A stretch of DNA of 40,122 bases, taken from NCBI GenBank assembly GCA_024704765.1, contig JAKMXF010000064.1:1-40122 (forward strand). The letters run 5' to 3'. The position numbers and the translations under genes are program-made. Below, piece after piece: positions 1-9,782 of this stretch; within the stretch, counting starts at the first letter, position 1, and each line of letters starts with the position of its first letter. The DNA is from Oopsacas minuta. Taxonomy: Eukaryota > Porifera > Hexactinellida > Lyssacinosida > Leucopsacidae. The notes beneath the pieces are model-generated. The model searched no databases, was not told where the DNA came from, and was given only the letters and a program-made list of their open reading frames with translations.

Positions 1-1098
1 GTTTCGCAAGAATTCAACTATCTGGTCAGTGTATACAATTTGACATTTACTATACTGTATACATTCATCTTGAGCAATTCTTTTTGACCGACACTGTATA
101 GTTTGCAGTTTGCAATCAGTAGTTATCCCATAATCTTAGTATATTAGGTTGTATACGTAAATATATTACTCGTTTCATAGCCATGAGAAATAATTACTTA
201 ATAGCTAAATACAATTAACACTGCTCGCACCACCCGCACCACCGTAAACAAAGACCTGGATACGCCAGCCGCCACTGGATCAGTCAAATCCCAGACATGA
301 AGGCGGATAGAAGTTTTTGCAACGTCATCAGCACCTAGTTAAAGGTTATCTCTAGTTACAGATTAGAGAGAAGTGAACATATGATGGAAGAATGTTCAAA
401 GTTAGTGTAAGATTTTACTGCGTCATCATCACCTAATTAAATATTCACAGTTGAATACCTCCCGAATAAGAACAGATAGAATCATTTTCACTGAGAGGAA
501 TATAGGAATATATTTATCCCAGTGAAAATGAAATACACATGTTCTTCAACTAATCTATATCCACCAGGCAGGTGTTCTAAGCAAACTTCACAGAACTGAG
601 CATTCTCTCAGATTGAGAACTAACCTGTGCAATCACTACACACTGATATACGGTGTGAAGGTGTCTTGTTTCGGATTCAGCTTATTTAATTATCCATATT
701 TGTCCGTTGAGCCCATGATAACATGGTGGTGATAACAAACGAAAGCTACCATCAATCGACTGCTATCAGGTATTTTCTAACTACACGGATGTATGGATAC
801 CTTTACAAAAATCACTAGGAGATTTAATCCCCCGAGATGATACCGAAAACCCTTATGGCTCATAGACTAATAAGTAAACAACAGGTTACCTTATTGTTAG
901 ATAATAATATTTGAAACCCTGACCATATTGTCAGGGTTTCATTTAGGGCAGCGGCCCTTATATAATAAAATTATTATATTTATAATACATTTTTATACAT
1001 TACATAATATTAAATGAACGTAAATAGTTATTGCAAACAAACAAAAAAATGTGTTAAATATCAGTAGATAATATAAAAAGAAAAGTAAAGAAAATCGT
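1..1098. other. No gene recognised
   Basis: This stretch lies downstream of the WD-repeat gene on its strand. I see no ORF with recognisable homology. It probably holds the 3' untranslated and flanking sequence of that gene. The only clear structure is a short perfect hairpin at 913-940. Confidence 0.5.
913..940. other. Perfect hairpin, 11-bp stem
   Basis: GAAACCCTGAC and its exact reverse complement flank a 6-base loop (CATATT). It lies about 160 bases past the stop codon of the minus-strand WD gene. It may be a 3' structure or a small repeat remnant; the sequence does not decide which. Confidence 0.5.
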
Positions 1099-3610
1099 TC
1101 ACTTCGTCTCACGAGAGATAGGTGGTAGACACATTGGTTGGAAATCAGGATAGCGGATTTCTGTTAGCTCCAATGCTTGATAAGCAGAACATAACATAGG
1201 AAATCTTTCTGTCTTGTCAATGCTGACATATTGGAAGCGGGCTCTCCTTACGCTGCGGCGCTTCATACGTTCTTCTATGTCTAATTTATCGCTGGAGCTA
1301 AGTAGCATCTCACCTTTAAAGTGTAACTGTTTCTCAGAGTCTGTCAGTATTACAGGCTCCAGGTTAGGATCAGGTTGTAGAGAAAAGAACTTACTACTCT
1401 GAGTTATGAGGTTAGTAGTTCTGTGGGTAGGTAAGGGAGATTGTGGAATTCTATCAGGAAGTTCTACCGTTATAAGATCTATGTCTTCTGCTAGAGAAGG
1501 GACTCTAGAAACAGCTGGTGAACTCTGGAGGAAAGAGGCGGGAGTACTCTCTCTAGAACTAGCTCTTGAAATTATTTGTACCTATAAATAATACAAAATA
1601 ACTAATAATAATTTGTAGTGTTGCCTGCTTAACACCTCTGGATCTTCCCTCATGGCTTACTAAACTACGGATTGCTAAGCAAATAATTAGCCAAATAATT
1701 TCCAGGCCAATGAAAATATTCGATCTGATCCTGAAGAATTTCACAAATCGTCATGAATTCAATTATTAATAGCGCGCTTCGCTTGCTAGGTACAGCATAG
1801 TACCTCACGTTAGATTAAGTTATGACGTAATTGTCACATTTTTGGATTTTTGAAAAATCACATTATTAACCACTGCTCAGTCAATATACATGATAAAAGT
1901 TTGAAATTTGAATCACAGGTACCTCTCAATGTGACAAATGCCCTGACGTCATGATTCTAACCAAAAGCTACTAATCATGGGGTTTCCACGTCATCATGAC
2001 ATTGCAAAAAATGGAAATTTCAGAATTTCTTAATGCCCGAGGTGCAAAGTGCCTAGATTACTAACCAAAAGCGACATAGCATCCCGAGTGTCCCACAGAA
2101 GACCATTGAATGTAATTTAGATGGACCATGGATAAAAAATCGCGGTAGTAATAGTTAAATTCATGACGATTTATGAAAATCTTTATGATCAAATCGAATA
2201 TTGTCACTAGCCTGGAAATTATTGCGAAAATTCTTTGCTTAGCAAGCCGTAGTATATATAGTAAGCAATGTCTCCCTAACTTCCTGACGGTACACCATAA
2301 GTTCCCGCCTCCAGGGAGCCGAGAGTAGATCTCTCTTCCTCTTTCTACCAACCACACATGTTTATAAATGAGAAACATATTACTATATCGTTCATGTTAT
2401 ATTGTCGTTGATGTAGTTGAAGTAAGATAATATATTATTTATCAAACCACTCGTGTATCATGTACCACTCACCTTAGTTTTCTTTGAGCCCCAGGGAGTC
2501 TTAGGATGCTGATAACTAGATGGATTCTTTAGGTCCCAGAACTGAGTACCAAAATTTCCTACATAATCTCCCTCTAAAGTCCACAATCTGACATTTCTAT
2601 CAACAGAAGCAGAGAGAACGAAAGACATGTCTCCCTCACCAGGAATATATTCTACGCTAACAATTGAAGAATCGTGAGCTTTCCATAAAACAATACAATC
2701 CATGCCTTGAATTTGTTGAGAACTGGCAGAAACTTTTACAGTATTAGAAGTATTGAGTGAGAATATTCTAATTTCCCCCCTTGTGTCTCCACTAATCAAA
2801 ATTGTGTTAAGAGGGTCAGTAGCCAGTCCAAGTACCGTTTCGTTAGGGTATCGTGTTAAACGGATGGTCTGACGAGGTCTGGTAAAATGGAAAATATCCC
2901 AAAACACAGCATAGCCTCCTTCAGAAGAAATGAGATGTGGAAAATCCTTGACACGTTGGGAGAGACGTTCTTTAAGGAAGAGAAGGAAGTCAACAGGTAC
3001 ATGCTCTTCCTGTGGTACTGACTTGTTGTGTAGCCTAAAATATTAGCATATATTTATTAGTAATAACCAGCTGGATAGTATAAATATGTCTATAGAAGTG
3101 CTACATACTGTACACCTTATTAACTCAGTTGTAAGATAAATTCACATCCCTCAAATATATGTAGGAAAATTGCCTATTCCCAGTAATCCCAATGCATACA
3201 GCTTGATAAACTGTCTATAATTTAAGTCGATTTTATCCTATGCTAAAACGTTGAAAAGAAATTAAGCTAGCACTGAAGGTTCGAGTTGTGAGAAGAATAA
3301 TGAAACAAGCTCACCTATTGGGTGATATTCTGCCTCTCTCCCTGGAGCTGAGTTTATGACTAGAAGGACGTTGTAAAATATCCATCAGCGAGTCTCCTTG
3401 ACGACTAGGAGCTCTCTTAAAGGGAACATCAACTCGTATTTTAACCCCGCTCTTAGTTCTGTTCAGTTCTTTCTCGGTCTCAGTGTTCCACAGGATGAGC
3501 ATTCCATCATACGAACCAGTTACTAGGTAAGGAAATGATATGTCAGCACATAGTATGTCTTCAATGTGTTGCTTGCTGTCTTGCCATACATGCGGATGTT
3601 CTATGTCAAC
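1099..3610 (-). CDS. WD-repeat protein, WDR49/WDR64-like, last three exons
   Basis: Three exons can be joined in frame on the minus strand: 3610-3315, 3034-2473 and 1581-1099. The splice sites are canonical: acceptors at 3612-3611, 3036-3035 and 1583-1582; donors GTGAGC after 3315 and GTGAGT after 2473. The first exon has a WD-type strand (LVTGSYDGMLILWN). The second has more blades (ISGDTRGEIRIFS, SASVDRNVRLWTLEG) and then an NFGTQFWDLKNPSSYQHP segment, which I recall as typical of the end of the propeller in WDR49/WDR64-type proteins. The last exon is a Ser/Pro-rich tail with a basic helix. WD propellers are protein-interaction scaffolds. The first exon starts in phase 0 mid-propeller, so upstream exons must exist; none is seen before the FPGT gene, nor beyond it. 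The gene may be 5'-truncated or its other exons may lie outside the window. Confidence 0.75.
1650..2290. repeat. Fold-back repeat inside WD-gene intron
   Basis: About 1650-1765, read in reverse complement, matches about 2140-2280 at roughly 75% by eye. Shared blocks include ATTCATGACGATTT, GCCTGGAAATTATT and TTTGCTTAGCAA. The arms are separated by about 375 bases. Long imperfect inverted arms around a short non-coding core suggest a fold-back MITE inserted in the intron 1582-2472. No protein is encoded; the ORFs across the arms look accidental. Confidence 0.6.
1771..1805. repeat. GC-rich dispersed repeat, copy 1
   Basis: AATAGCGCGCTTCGCTTGC follows an ATTATTAATA stretch. Related GC-rich islands in otherwise AT-rich DNA occur near 6091, 7804 and 31815. 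This copy is truncated. Confidence 0.5.
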
Positions 3611-4100
3611 CTACAGTAATAATATAACTAAAGTGGATATAGCAGATAAATTTGGGCATTTCCAGCATTCGATTTGATGCCATCCATCTACTACTACTAT
3701 AGAAGTGTTGCAAATAAGGCTCATAGAATTTCTTGGAGTATTCCAAACATTTCCTGACGAAATCTAAATCCATGGACTTTTACATCTATACTATGTACAA
3801 CTACAAATTCAACTACACGTAGATACACTACTAACAATGTAGCATTCCTCGCAGCTTTTCAGTTTAGATCAGGATCGGTTGGTAATGACGCGATCATATC
3901 GAATAATGCCCAAATATTGACTGGTTATATGAACCTTGTATCTTCACGATAACGTAAAAACATTTAATAGATTGTAATGAATATAATGAAATAAAAATAA
4001 ATAATTAAAATATATATACTTTCCTAGATATCCTAGTGATAAATAATACCTACGATACTATGAGTAATATAGCTGTAATCTTATAATTTCTCTAATTAAC
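3611..4100. other. Gap between WD and FPGT genes
   Basis: I find no further WD-repeat exon or other gene here. The right end is the AT-rich 3' flank of the FPGT gene, and the left end is intron sequence upstream of the 3610 acceptor. Confidence 0.5.
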
Positions 4101-5993
4101 TCATCTCTTAAGAATAAAATTTCTGAGTTGAGTCTCAAATTCCAAACAAGTTTTGGCGTCCTTCATTAAAATAATGTCTTCCATAGACACATATGTAGCA
4201 GCTTGCAGAGAAGAATGTTTATTATTTAATTTTGATATGCTAGAGATTGCATTACTAACTGAGGCTGTTGGAGAACTGGAAATTGGAAATATTCTAGCAT
4301 TCCACAGACTTACAAATTCTTGGTTATTGAATATCTTGTATCCTTCCTTCTTATACATGCAATTAATCGTCTCTAAATTACTATTAACATAGCTTATTGA
4401 TTGTATATTACTAAGATGGGTATTCTTTTTCAGATTGTCCTGAATACCGAAAACAGGTGTGACGTATCCGATTTCACCTTCTTTCCTCGTTGCAACAGTA
4501 AACATATAAATATTGTCTTGTATATTTGTTTCAGGGGGTATATGGCAATGACTGATAAAACAGTTATCTCCAATAAAAACATTAGACTCAACTAGACAAT
4601 ATTCTAGAATACTTCCTCGGGCTATACTCAGTGTAGCTGGATCTTTCAGAAAACTTGCCATAACACGGACATTGTCTTGGTAGAGAGAAGCACAGTCGTT
4701 TGACTTTCCCACAAATATTTCCTTAGATTTTGAGAGCAATCTTCCGCTTAAGTCTGTTGCATATCCAATATACTCCTTACTGGTACCAAAATGCAGATAA
4801 TTCCCTGTATTGAACACCAATGCGTGTAGAGATAAATGTTTGCAAATGATATACACATCTTTCCGAGTCTGCACAAGGGCTGGTGTGGCGTGCACAACAT
4901 TCCTCGTATCATAGATATAGTCGTCGTTTGGTGCTGCAGCTGCCTTAAGAAAATCCCCATAAGCGTCAATCTCACACTTAATAGGCTGGTTAGCATCGTA
5001 GAATGATAGAATCTTCTCAGCAGCATTCCACGACATGAAGTAGTTGCTATCTTGATAAACAAACTCATTTCCTAACCCATCTTCGTAAACCACACCCTTG
5101 CTACGTAGATCTTGAGCTAAATACTTGTGGAGGAATTGATTACATTTTCTCAAGTATACCTGTGATCCTCCTTGATAATGCTCTTTCCAGACTTCTTGCA
5201 TTCCTTCAAAGTCCAGCACCCCATGACCCACCCCTTCTTCAAGGGTCACAACATTTCCGAGAGAGACAAGTCCATCGCAATCCAGTTTCCAAGTTGAGTC
5301 ATCAGAAAACATAAAGAGAGCATCAGAAGCACACAACATGACACCGCTACTCATTCTCATAGGAAAATATAGGAAAGAAATTAACAATCCCTCCAACACC
5401 TGATAAAACTCACTACCATTCCCAATAGGTAAGGAAATTGAAAGTTTACCAATGGCAGTTAAGCTTGGCAGACGCTGACTATAACCACCTGCGTGAATTA
5501 GCATCACCCGTTTCTTGCTGACCTCTTTCCATCCAAATTCGTTGCGGAGGTGGTCAAGTACCCACATGGTAGCTCCTCCACTCCCAATCTTGACTCCAAC
5601 AGGATCTGGATACACCCTGTAAGTACAGAAGGATGGAATTAATTTGTTCTTCATTTTCTGCTCTATCTGTAGCTGGTAAGCATTGCGCTGTGACGTGTCA
5701 CTAGCTGTAATTACAATAATATCCCAAAACGGAATGCTGGGATCTGGACTACTCCTTCTTTTCAACTTATCATATTTCAGTCGATTGCTTTCAAATGTGT
5801 TTTTACATCTTTCAAAACTGTCAAGAGCCTTCAGAGAGGGGTTTCTTACTCTTTTGTATAAGTGTATGAGAAGAAGAAAGAATGAAATAGAAATGATGAG
5901 TAGATACATAAGGAAGTAACTATGAGTGCATGGTTGAAAGAAATAGTAAATTAAATTTAAGGTTACACTAATAATAAATTTACACATGTCCAC
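4101..5993 (-). CDS. FPGT: Fucose-1-phosphate guanylyltransferase
   Basis: This single-exon ORF of 630 codons matches the FPGT (GDP-L-fucose pyrophosphorylase) family. The family makes GDP-fucose from fucose-1-phosphate and GTP in the fucose salvage pathway, normally in the cytosol. Homology starts at FWDIIVITASD (about residue 89). It continues through the nucleotide-binding loop KIGSGGATMWVL (about 136), HAGGYSQRLP (about 167) and the GKLSISLPIG lysine motif (about 182). The C-terminal half is rich in short beta repeats, as expected for the left-handed helix domain (ILEYCLVESNVFIGDN). Length is close to the usual ~600 residues. Oddity: residues 8-45 are strongly hydrophobic and could form a membrane anchor, unlike cytosolic FPGT. 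The next Met after residue 29 is at about 111, inside the conserved domain, so the true start is residue 1 or 29, or comes from an unseen upstream exon. Confidence 0.9.
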   Translation of the reverse strand: MDMCKFIISVTLNLIYYFFQPCTHSYFLMYLLIISISFFLLLIHLYKRVRNPSLKALDSFERCKNTFESNRLKYDKLKRRSSPDPSIPFWDIIVITASDTSQRNAYQLQIEQKMKNKLIPSFCTYRVYPDPVGVKIGSGGATMWVLDHLRNEFGWKEVSKKRVMLIHAGGYSQRLPSLTAIGKLSISLPIGNGSEFYQVLEGLLISFLYFPMRMSSGVMLCASDALFMFSDDSTWKLDCDGLVSLGNVVTLEEGVGHGVLDFEGMQEVWKEHYQGGSQVYLRKCNQFLHKYLAQDLRSKGVVYEDGLGNEFVYQDSNYFMSWNAAEKILSFYDANQPIKCEIDAYGDFLKAAAAPNDDYIYDTRNVVHATPALVQTRKDVYIICKHLSLHALVFNTGNYLHFGTSKEYIGYATDLSGRLLSKSKEIFVGKSNDCASLYQDNVRVMASFLKDPATLSIARGSILEYCLVESNVFIGDNCFISHCHIPPETNIQDNIYMFTVATRKEGEIGYVTPVFGIQDNLKKNTHLSNIQSISYVNSNLETINCMYKKEGYKIFNNQEFVSLWNARIFPISSSPTASVSNAISSISKLNNKHSSLQAATYVSMEDIILMKDAKTCLEFETQLRNFILKR

Positions 5994-6090
5994 TAATTCA
6001 TAGATAAATCCTGTAGTCGTTATTCACCTCGAATTCTGTAATTGTCCGATTTTGGAAACCTCCATAGCCCACTGGAATTAATATTATAAG

Positions 6091-6142
6091 AGCGTGCTTG
6101 GCTTGCTAGCGCTGTGCGGCTTGCGAACTCTTTATGCCCGCA
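6091..6142. repeat. GC-rich dispersed repeat, copy 2
   Basis: GAGCGTGCTTGGCTTGC, followed by GCGCTGTGCGGCTTGCGAAC, is a diverged copy of the unit seen at 7804. It sits after an AT-rich TTAATATTATAA stretch, as the other copies do. Confidence 0.5.
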
Positions 6143-6331
6143 TGGAACTTCGAAAATTATGAAAAAATTAGTAACAAATAAATTTACATATGAGAACCTT
6201 GAAAACACAAAATTGGATTCAGCATGCAGTGGACCCTTGCTAATCCGAACAGTAGAAAATAAAGAATTTTTGGTTTAAAAATCATAATTTTCAATCGGAA
6301 TTTGAAATTTTAATATGTACAAAGCACATAA

Positions 6332-6378
<47 letters not shown>

Positions 6379-6409
6379 ATAGTAATAGTAGTGGTGGTGC
6401 TATAGTAGT
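6332..6409 (+). repeat. TAG trinucleotide microsatellite
   Basis: The tract has about 16 pure TAG units, then interrupted units (TAA, TGG). It lies inside the pogo-like MITE. Confidence 0.95.
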
Positions 6410-6615
6410 AATGTTTCATTCGGATTAGCGAGGTTTCTATTATACCTTATAGTACCATAATCTGATTCGTAATACATATTACTTATATTTATTCCTATAA
6501 TTTGACTTGCATAATGTTTCTTTCGGATTAGCGAGGTTTCTATTATATCTTACAGTACCATAATCTGATTCGTAATACATATCACTTGTATTTATTCTAT
6601 AATTTTGAGCTGCAC
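6410..6615 (+). repeat. Two tandem copies of a ~103-bp unit
   Basis: The unit beginning AATGTTTCATTCGGATTAGC at 6410 recurs at 6513 with few changes. Each unit contains the inner part of the MITE end motif and a block containing CTGATTCGTAATACATAT. It is an internal duplication of the MITE. Confidence 0.85.
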
Positions 6616-6732
6616 AATGTTTATAATTCCCCATATAAATGTATTACTTCACTAATCCGAACAAATTCGCTAATCGGAACAGATATTCCATGAATTGGAA
6701 TACCTCTGTTCGGATTAGCGAGGGTCTACTGT

Positions 6733-8114
6733 ATTAAGTTACAGTACTAACTATCACTTGAGAGTAAGTCTCCACGCATATTTTGAGATTTCAAATATTT
6801 GTTTAGTTTATATTCAGAAAAACACAATAAGTCAAGCTGCATGCATTCGTCAGAATTTTGTGGCATGCGTTTGTCCAGATTTTGACCAACAAATAATAGG
6901 TAGTCAAACATCCAGACAACATCCACGACCAATGGTTTACCGATTACAACCCAAGTGTCCCAAATCGAGATTTCAGCACCTTTTGACGTAAAAAATGACA
7001 TATTTTCCCTGCAGTATTCGGTCAATAGAGAAAGCAAAGACGAAGTCTGCTATGTTTTTCCAAAGATATTTAAAATTTTACATTCATTGTGTTAGAATTA
7101 TATTAGAATTTTATTGTTGATATTTGTCTCTGAAAATGTGCTCATGAATTTTCAAAAACTGAACAGTACCTCCGGTATTTCTCCCAGTTTTTGACACTAG
7201 GATACGGTGTGTATTTAATTTGAATTTAAATAATCAAATTTTGGCACCCAACTATGATTTTTAGGAAAGAAATTGCTTTCCACTACATTTACAATAGTGA
7301 GCAAAATACACATAATCATCAATTGAAACATTTGCCTAACAAAAGAGTACTGCAAAGATTCTGACAAATGTAGATTGCAATTTAATAATAAAAGTTTAGT
7401 ATTCGCCTAGATAATACGTATTACATTTTACACAAATGTAGTTATAGCATCGATAATAAGATAGCATCTCACTACGTAGTTCTAACAATATATTTGGATC
7501 TTCAATGGATTTTTACTTAAAAGTTAATAACAAGTTCGAATTAGGCGAACAATTTTAACGAATCCCGGACGTTACCCTAAAAATATGTGGAATTGACACG
7601 AATACTTTCATCACACAAAATTACAATTACTTCACAAAATGTAGTTGTTACTATTACAATTACACTAGACCTGGTTGGTGGTTACAGCGCTTCACATATC
7701 CCAACTAGGAATTGGGCTCCCAGATAGAACTTGAGATGGGTCACATGAGAAAAAGGTTGAAAACTTCCTGATGTATATAAATTTGTTCAATTAATAATAA
7801 ATAGAACTAGCGCGCTTCGCTTGCACGCGCTACGCGGTTGCGAACACTTCGTCTCTGCAACCTAAAAGTAAACAAATATTCACAATATGTTGTTTACAAT
7901 ATCATATTCGTAATCAGCATACTCGATTACCCCAGTACAGTGTTGTTTTGTTGTTGTTATGTTGTGTAATAATTGGTTCTGGACTTTATGAACTGAACTT
8001 ATATGTTTTCTATATGGGAGCGTGACACACATTGAAAATTAATAATATAGATATAGGAACTATAAATACGATAATATATATTTATAATACAGCAGTTGTG
8101 CGTATATTAATGGA
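6733..8114. other. Gap without recognised gene
   Basis: The only ORFs here are short, lack recognisable motifs and sit in AT-rich sequence. A GC-rich repeat lies at 7804-7860. The right end is the 3' flank of the MATE gene. Confidence 0.5.
7804..7860. repeat. GC-rich dispersed repeat, copy 3
   Basis: This is the clearest copy: ACTAGCGCGCTTCGCTTGC, then ACGCGCTACGCGGTTGCGAA and CACTTCGTCTCTGCAAC. It follows a CAATTAATAATAAATA stretch. It is partly self-complementary (GCGCGCTTCGC / GCGCTACGCG). Confidence 0.6.
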
Positions 8115-9782
8115 TTAGTAAGGACATGATTCTTGTGTTGTGTTGAAAGTAGTGGAGTTGTAGGATTGTACAATTGTAAAGTTTGTGTTAGAGCTAGTTT
8201 CTAAGATAGAGAAACATAAACCTATCACAAATGAACCAACTAATGCTGTGACAATCAATAGCTTAATCATATCTCTGTATAACGGTATATTAGCTTTACG
8301 TGTCTTGTTATACAAACTTGTGTAGTTGGTTAATAGAGGAGTAGAGTTTGTTTGTTTATTGACTTTTGCTAGCCCAGCGTTTTCTTGAGCTCTGTCTGCT
8401 ACTTTCCTCCAATCTGTAAATATTATGAGCAGAAAAAATGCTAGCGCCTGCAGAAAGATAGCACAGGACATTCCGATCCAAAATCCCTTTGTAGCAAGAT
8501 TGAACACAACACACAAGTAACAGGCTAGAGGGGCACCGATTAGAAGGAAGATAATAAAGTTAACTATAGATGAAATTTTCTGACGGCCACACCCATTCAA
8601 TATACCACTCCCCATCTTCCGTACCCCGTCAAAGTTCTCGTAAATAGCAGTAATAATGAGAGAACTAGTAGCTCCAGCGATAATACAATCATCTTTAGTG
8701 AATATACGAGGTAACCAAGGTCTGAGTACAAATACTCCGATACAGAAAAACACCCCAAAGACAAACGTAGTTATTAAACACAAAAATGAAACCTTTTTAG
8801 CTAAACTGGGATTATTCGCTCCCAGGAGATTGCCTACACGAACTGTACCAGCTAGAGAATAGCCAATCGGAAGGGTGAATAATTGAACTCCTAAATTGAG
8901 CATAATTGTGAATATACCAACTTCAACTCTTGGATTAAGACTAGTTGCTCCAACAATCAAGAATCCTATCTCAAACATCCACCACTCGAGGCATAACGTA
9001 ATCAATCCAGGTATTCCGTATTTACAATAATGGACCCAACCTCTTAACACGTCAAGATTCCATCCCGGCCAAGAAGTTTGATAGAGGGTAGAACAACGAA
9101 TGTAAGTTATGTAGCTAATAGCAAGAGACCAATAGGCTATTGTAATAGATAGTGCAGATCCTTCTACACCAAATCCAAATAAGTACACGAATAGATAATG
9201 ACAGATTATATTCACTACATTGCCTAATGCTGTCAGGAATATTATCGGGAATACAACATTCTGTGTTTGCATGAATCTTGAAGAAAGTAAAAATATAATT
9301 ACTGCTGGCTTAGCAAAGCATAGAATTCTCAAATAATCGCCAGTGACTTTAGCTACTCCAACATCTTGATGCAATAGAATAAGAATTGATTCTGCATTCA
9401 ACCACATAGCCCAAATAGGAAAACAAAACAACAAACATAGAATCATTGCTCGCTGATAGTACACACCTACAAGTTTGTAATTCTTAGCGCCATTAGCTTG
9501 AGAACAGAGGGTCTCCATACCTGAAGCCATGCCAATAATGATTGATGTACCGGCGATGTTAGCAAATGAAAGGGCAAGTGCTGCTCCATCCAGGTACACC
9601 CCAGATCCTATGTGACCGGTGAAGATGAGACTAACTATAGCAAGCATTTTGGACAGGAAAGCATTACAAACACAAGGCCATGCTAGTGTGTTTAAGATAA
9701 TTAATTCTTGTACTAACCAATAGGAACGTAACTTGTTATGCCATTTTGTATTCTTAGTACTGTTTCTTTCCAAGCCTTCCAT
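8115..9782 (-). CDS. MATE-family (SLC47-like) transporter
   Basis: This uninterrupted 555-codon ORF begins at an ATG (9782) with a short hydrophilic N-terminus and predicts 12-13 membrane segments. MATE transporters exchange organic cations or drugs for protons across the plasma or vesicle membrane. Family signatures include ETLCSQANGA (about residue 88), QTQNVVFPI, and the TM7 motif LEWWMFEIGF (about 263-272). That motif carries the two glutamates corresponding to E273 and E278 of human MATE1. The VRVGNLLGANN loop follows, then NGCGRQK. The length suits animal MATE proteins (about 550-570). The C-terminus has a final hydrophobic segment and an Asn/Thr-rich end with NxT/S sites. No introns are seen. 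A second MATE gene lies on the same strand at 23956, so this is a dispersed local family. Confidence 0.93.
   Translation of the reverse strand: MEGLERNSTKNTKWHNKLRSYWLVQELIILNTLAWPCVCNAFLSKMLAIVSLIFTGHIGSGVYLDGAALALSFANIAGTSIIIGMASGMETLCSQANGAKNYKLVGVYYQRAMILCLLFCFPIWAMWLNAESILILLHQDVGVAKVTGDYLRILCFAKPAVIIFLLSSRFMQTQNVVFPIIFLTALGNVVNIICHYLFVYLFGFGVEGSALSITIAYWSLAISYITYIRCSTLYQTSWPGWNLDVLRGWVHYCKYGIPGLITLCLEWWMFEIGFLIVGATSLNPRVEVGIFTIMLNLGVQLFTLPIGYSLAGTVRVGNLLGANNPSLAKKVSFLCLITTFVFGVFFCIGVFVLRPWLPRIFTKDDCIIAGATSSLIITAIYENFDGVRKMGSGILNGCGRQKISSIVNFIIFLLIGAPLACYLCVVFNLATKGFWIGMSCAIFLQALAFFLLIIFTDWRKVADRAQENAGLAKVNKQTNSTPLLTNYTSLYNKTRKANIPLYRDMIKLLIVTALVGSFVIGLCFSILETSSNTNFTIVQSYNSTTFNTTQESCPY

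Larger units (their letters stand above)
6227..6732. mobile_element. Pogo/Tigger-like MITE
   Basis: The ends form 26-bp terminal inverted repeats: CAGTGGACCCTTGCTAATCC (6227-6246, continuing to 6252), and at the right end (6707-6732) the reverse complement of CAGTAGACCCTCGCTAATCC. They differ at two positions over 26. CAGT..GA.(C/T)CTCG.TAATCCGA termini are typical of pogo/Tigger elements, which duplicate TA. TA follows the right end; the left flank is TG, so one duplicate may be mutated. The interior holds a TAG microsatellite, a 103-bp tandem duplication and further copies of the CGGATTAGCGAGG end motif. No transposase is encoded, so it is non-autonomous. Confidence 0.75.

Noticed and set aside
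2061-2378. 105-codon minus-strand ORF
   Set aside because: It overlaps one arm of the fold-back repeat and has no recognisable motif; it lies in an intron of the WD gene.
4748-5068. 106-codon minus-strand ORF
   Set aside because: It is an out-of-frame shadow of the FPGT coding sequence.
6332-6409. TAG repeats considered as a CRISPR-like or coding repeat
   Set aside because: A trinucleotide tract without spacers, and TAG is a stop in one frame; it is an ordinary microsatellite.
6747-7037. 96-codon minus-strand ORF next to the MITE
   Set aside because: It does not match the WD propeller, has no family motif, and is not supported by splice sites; likely chance.
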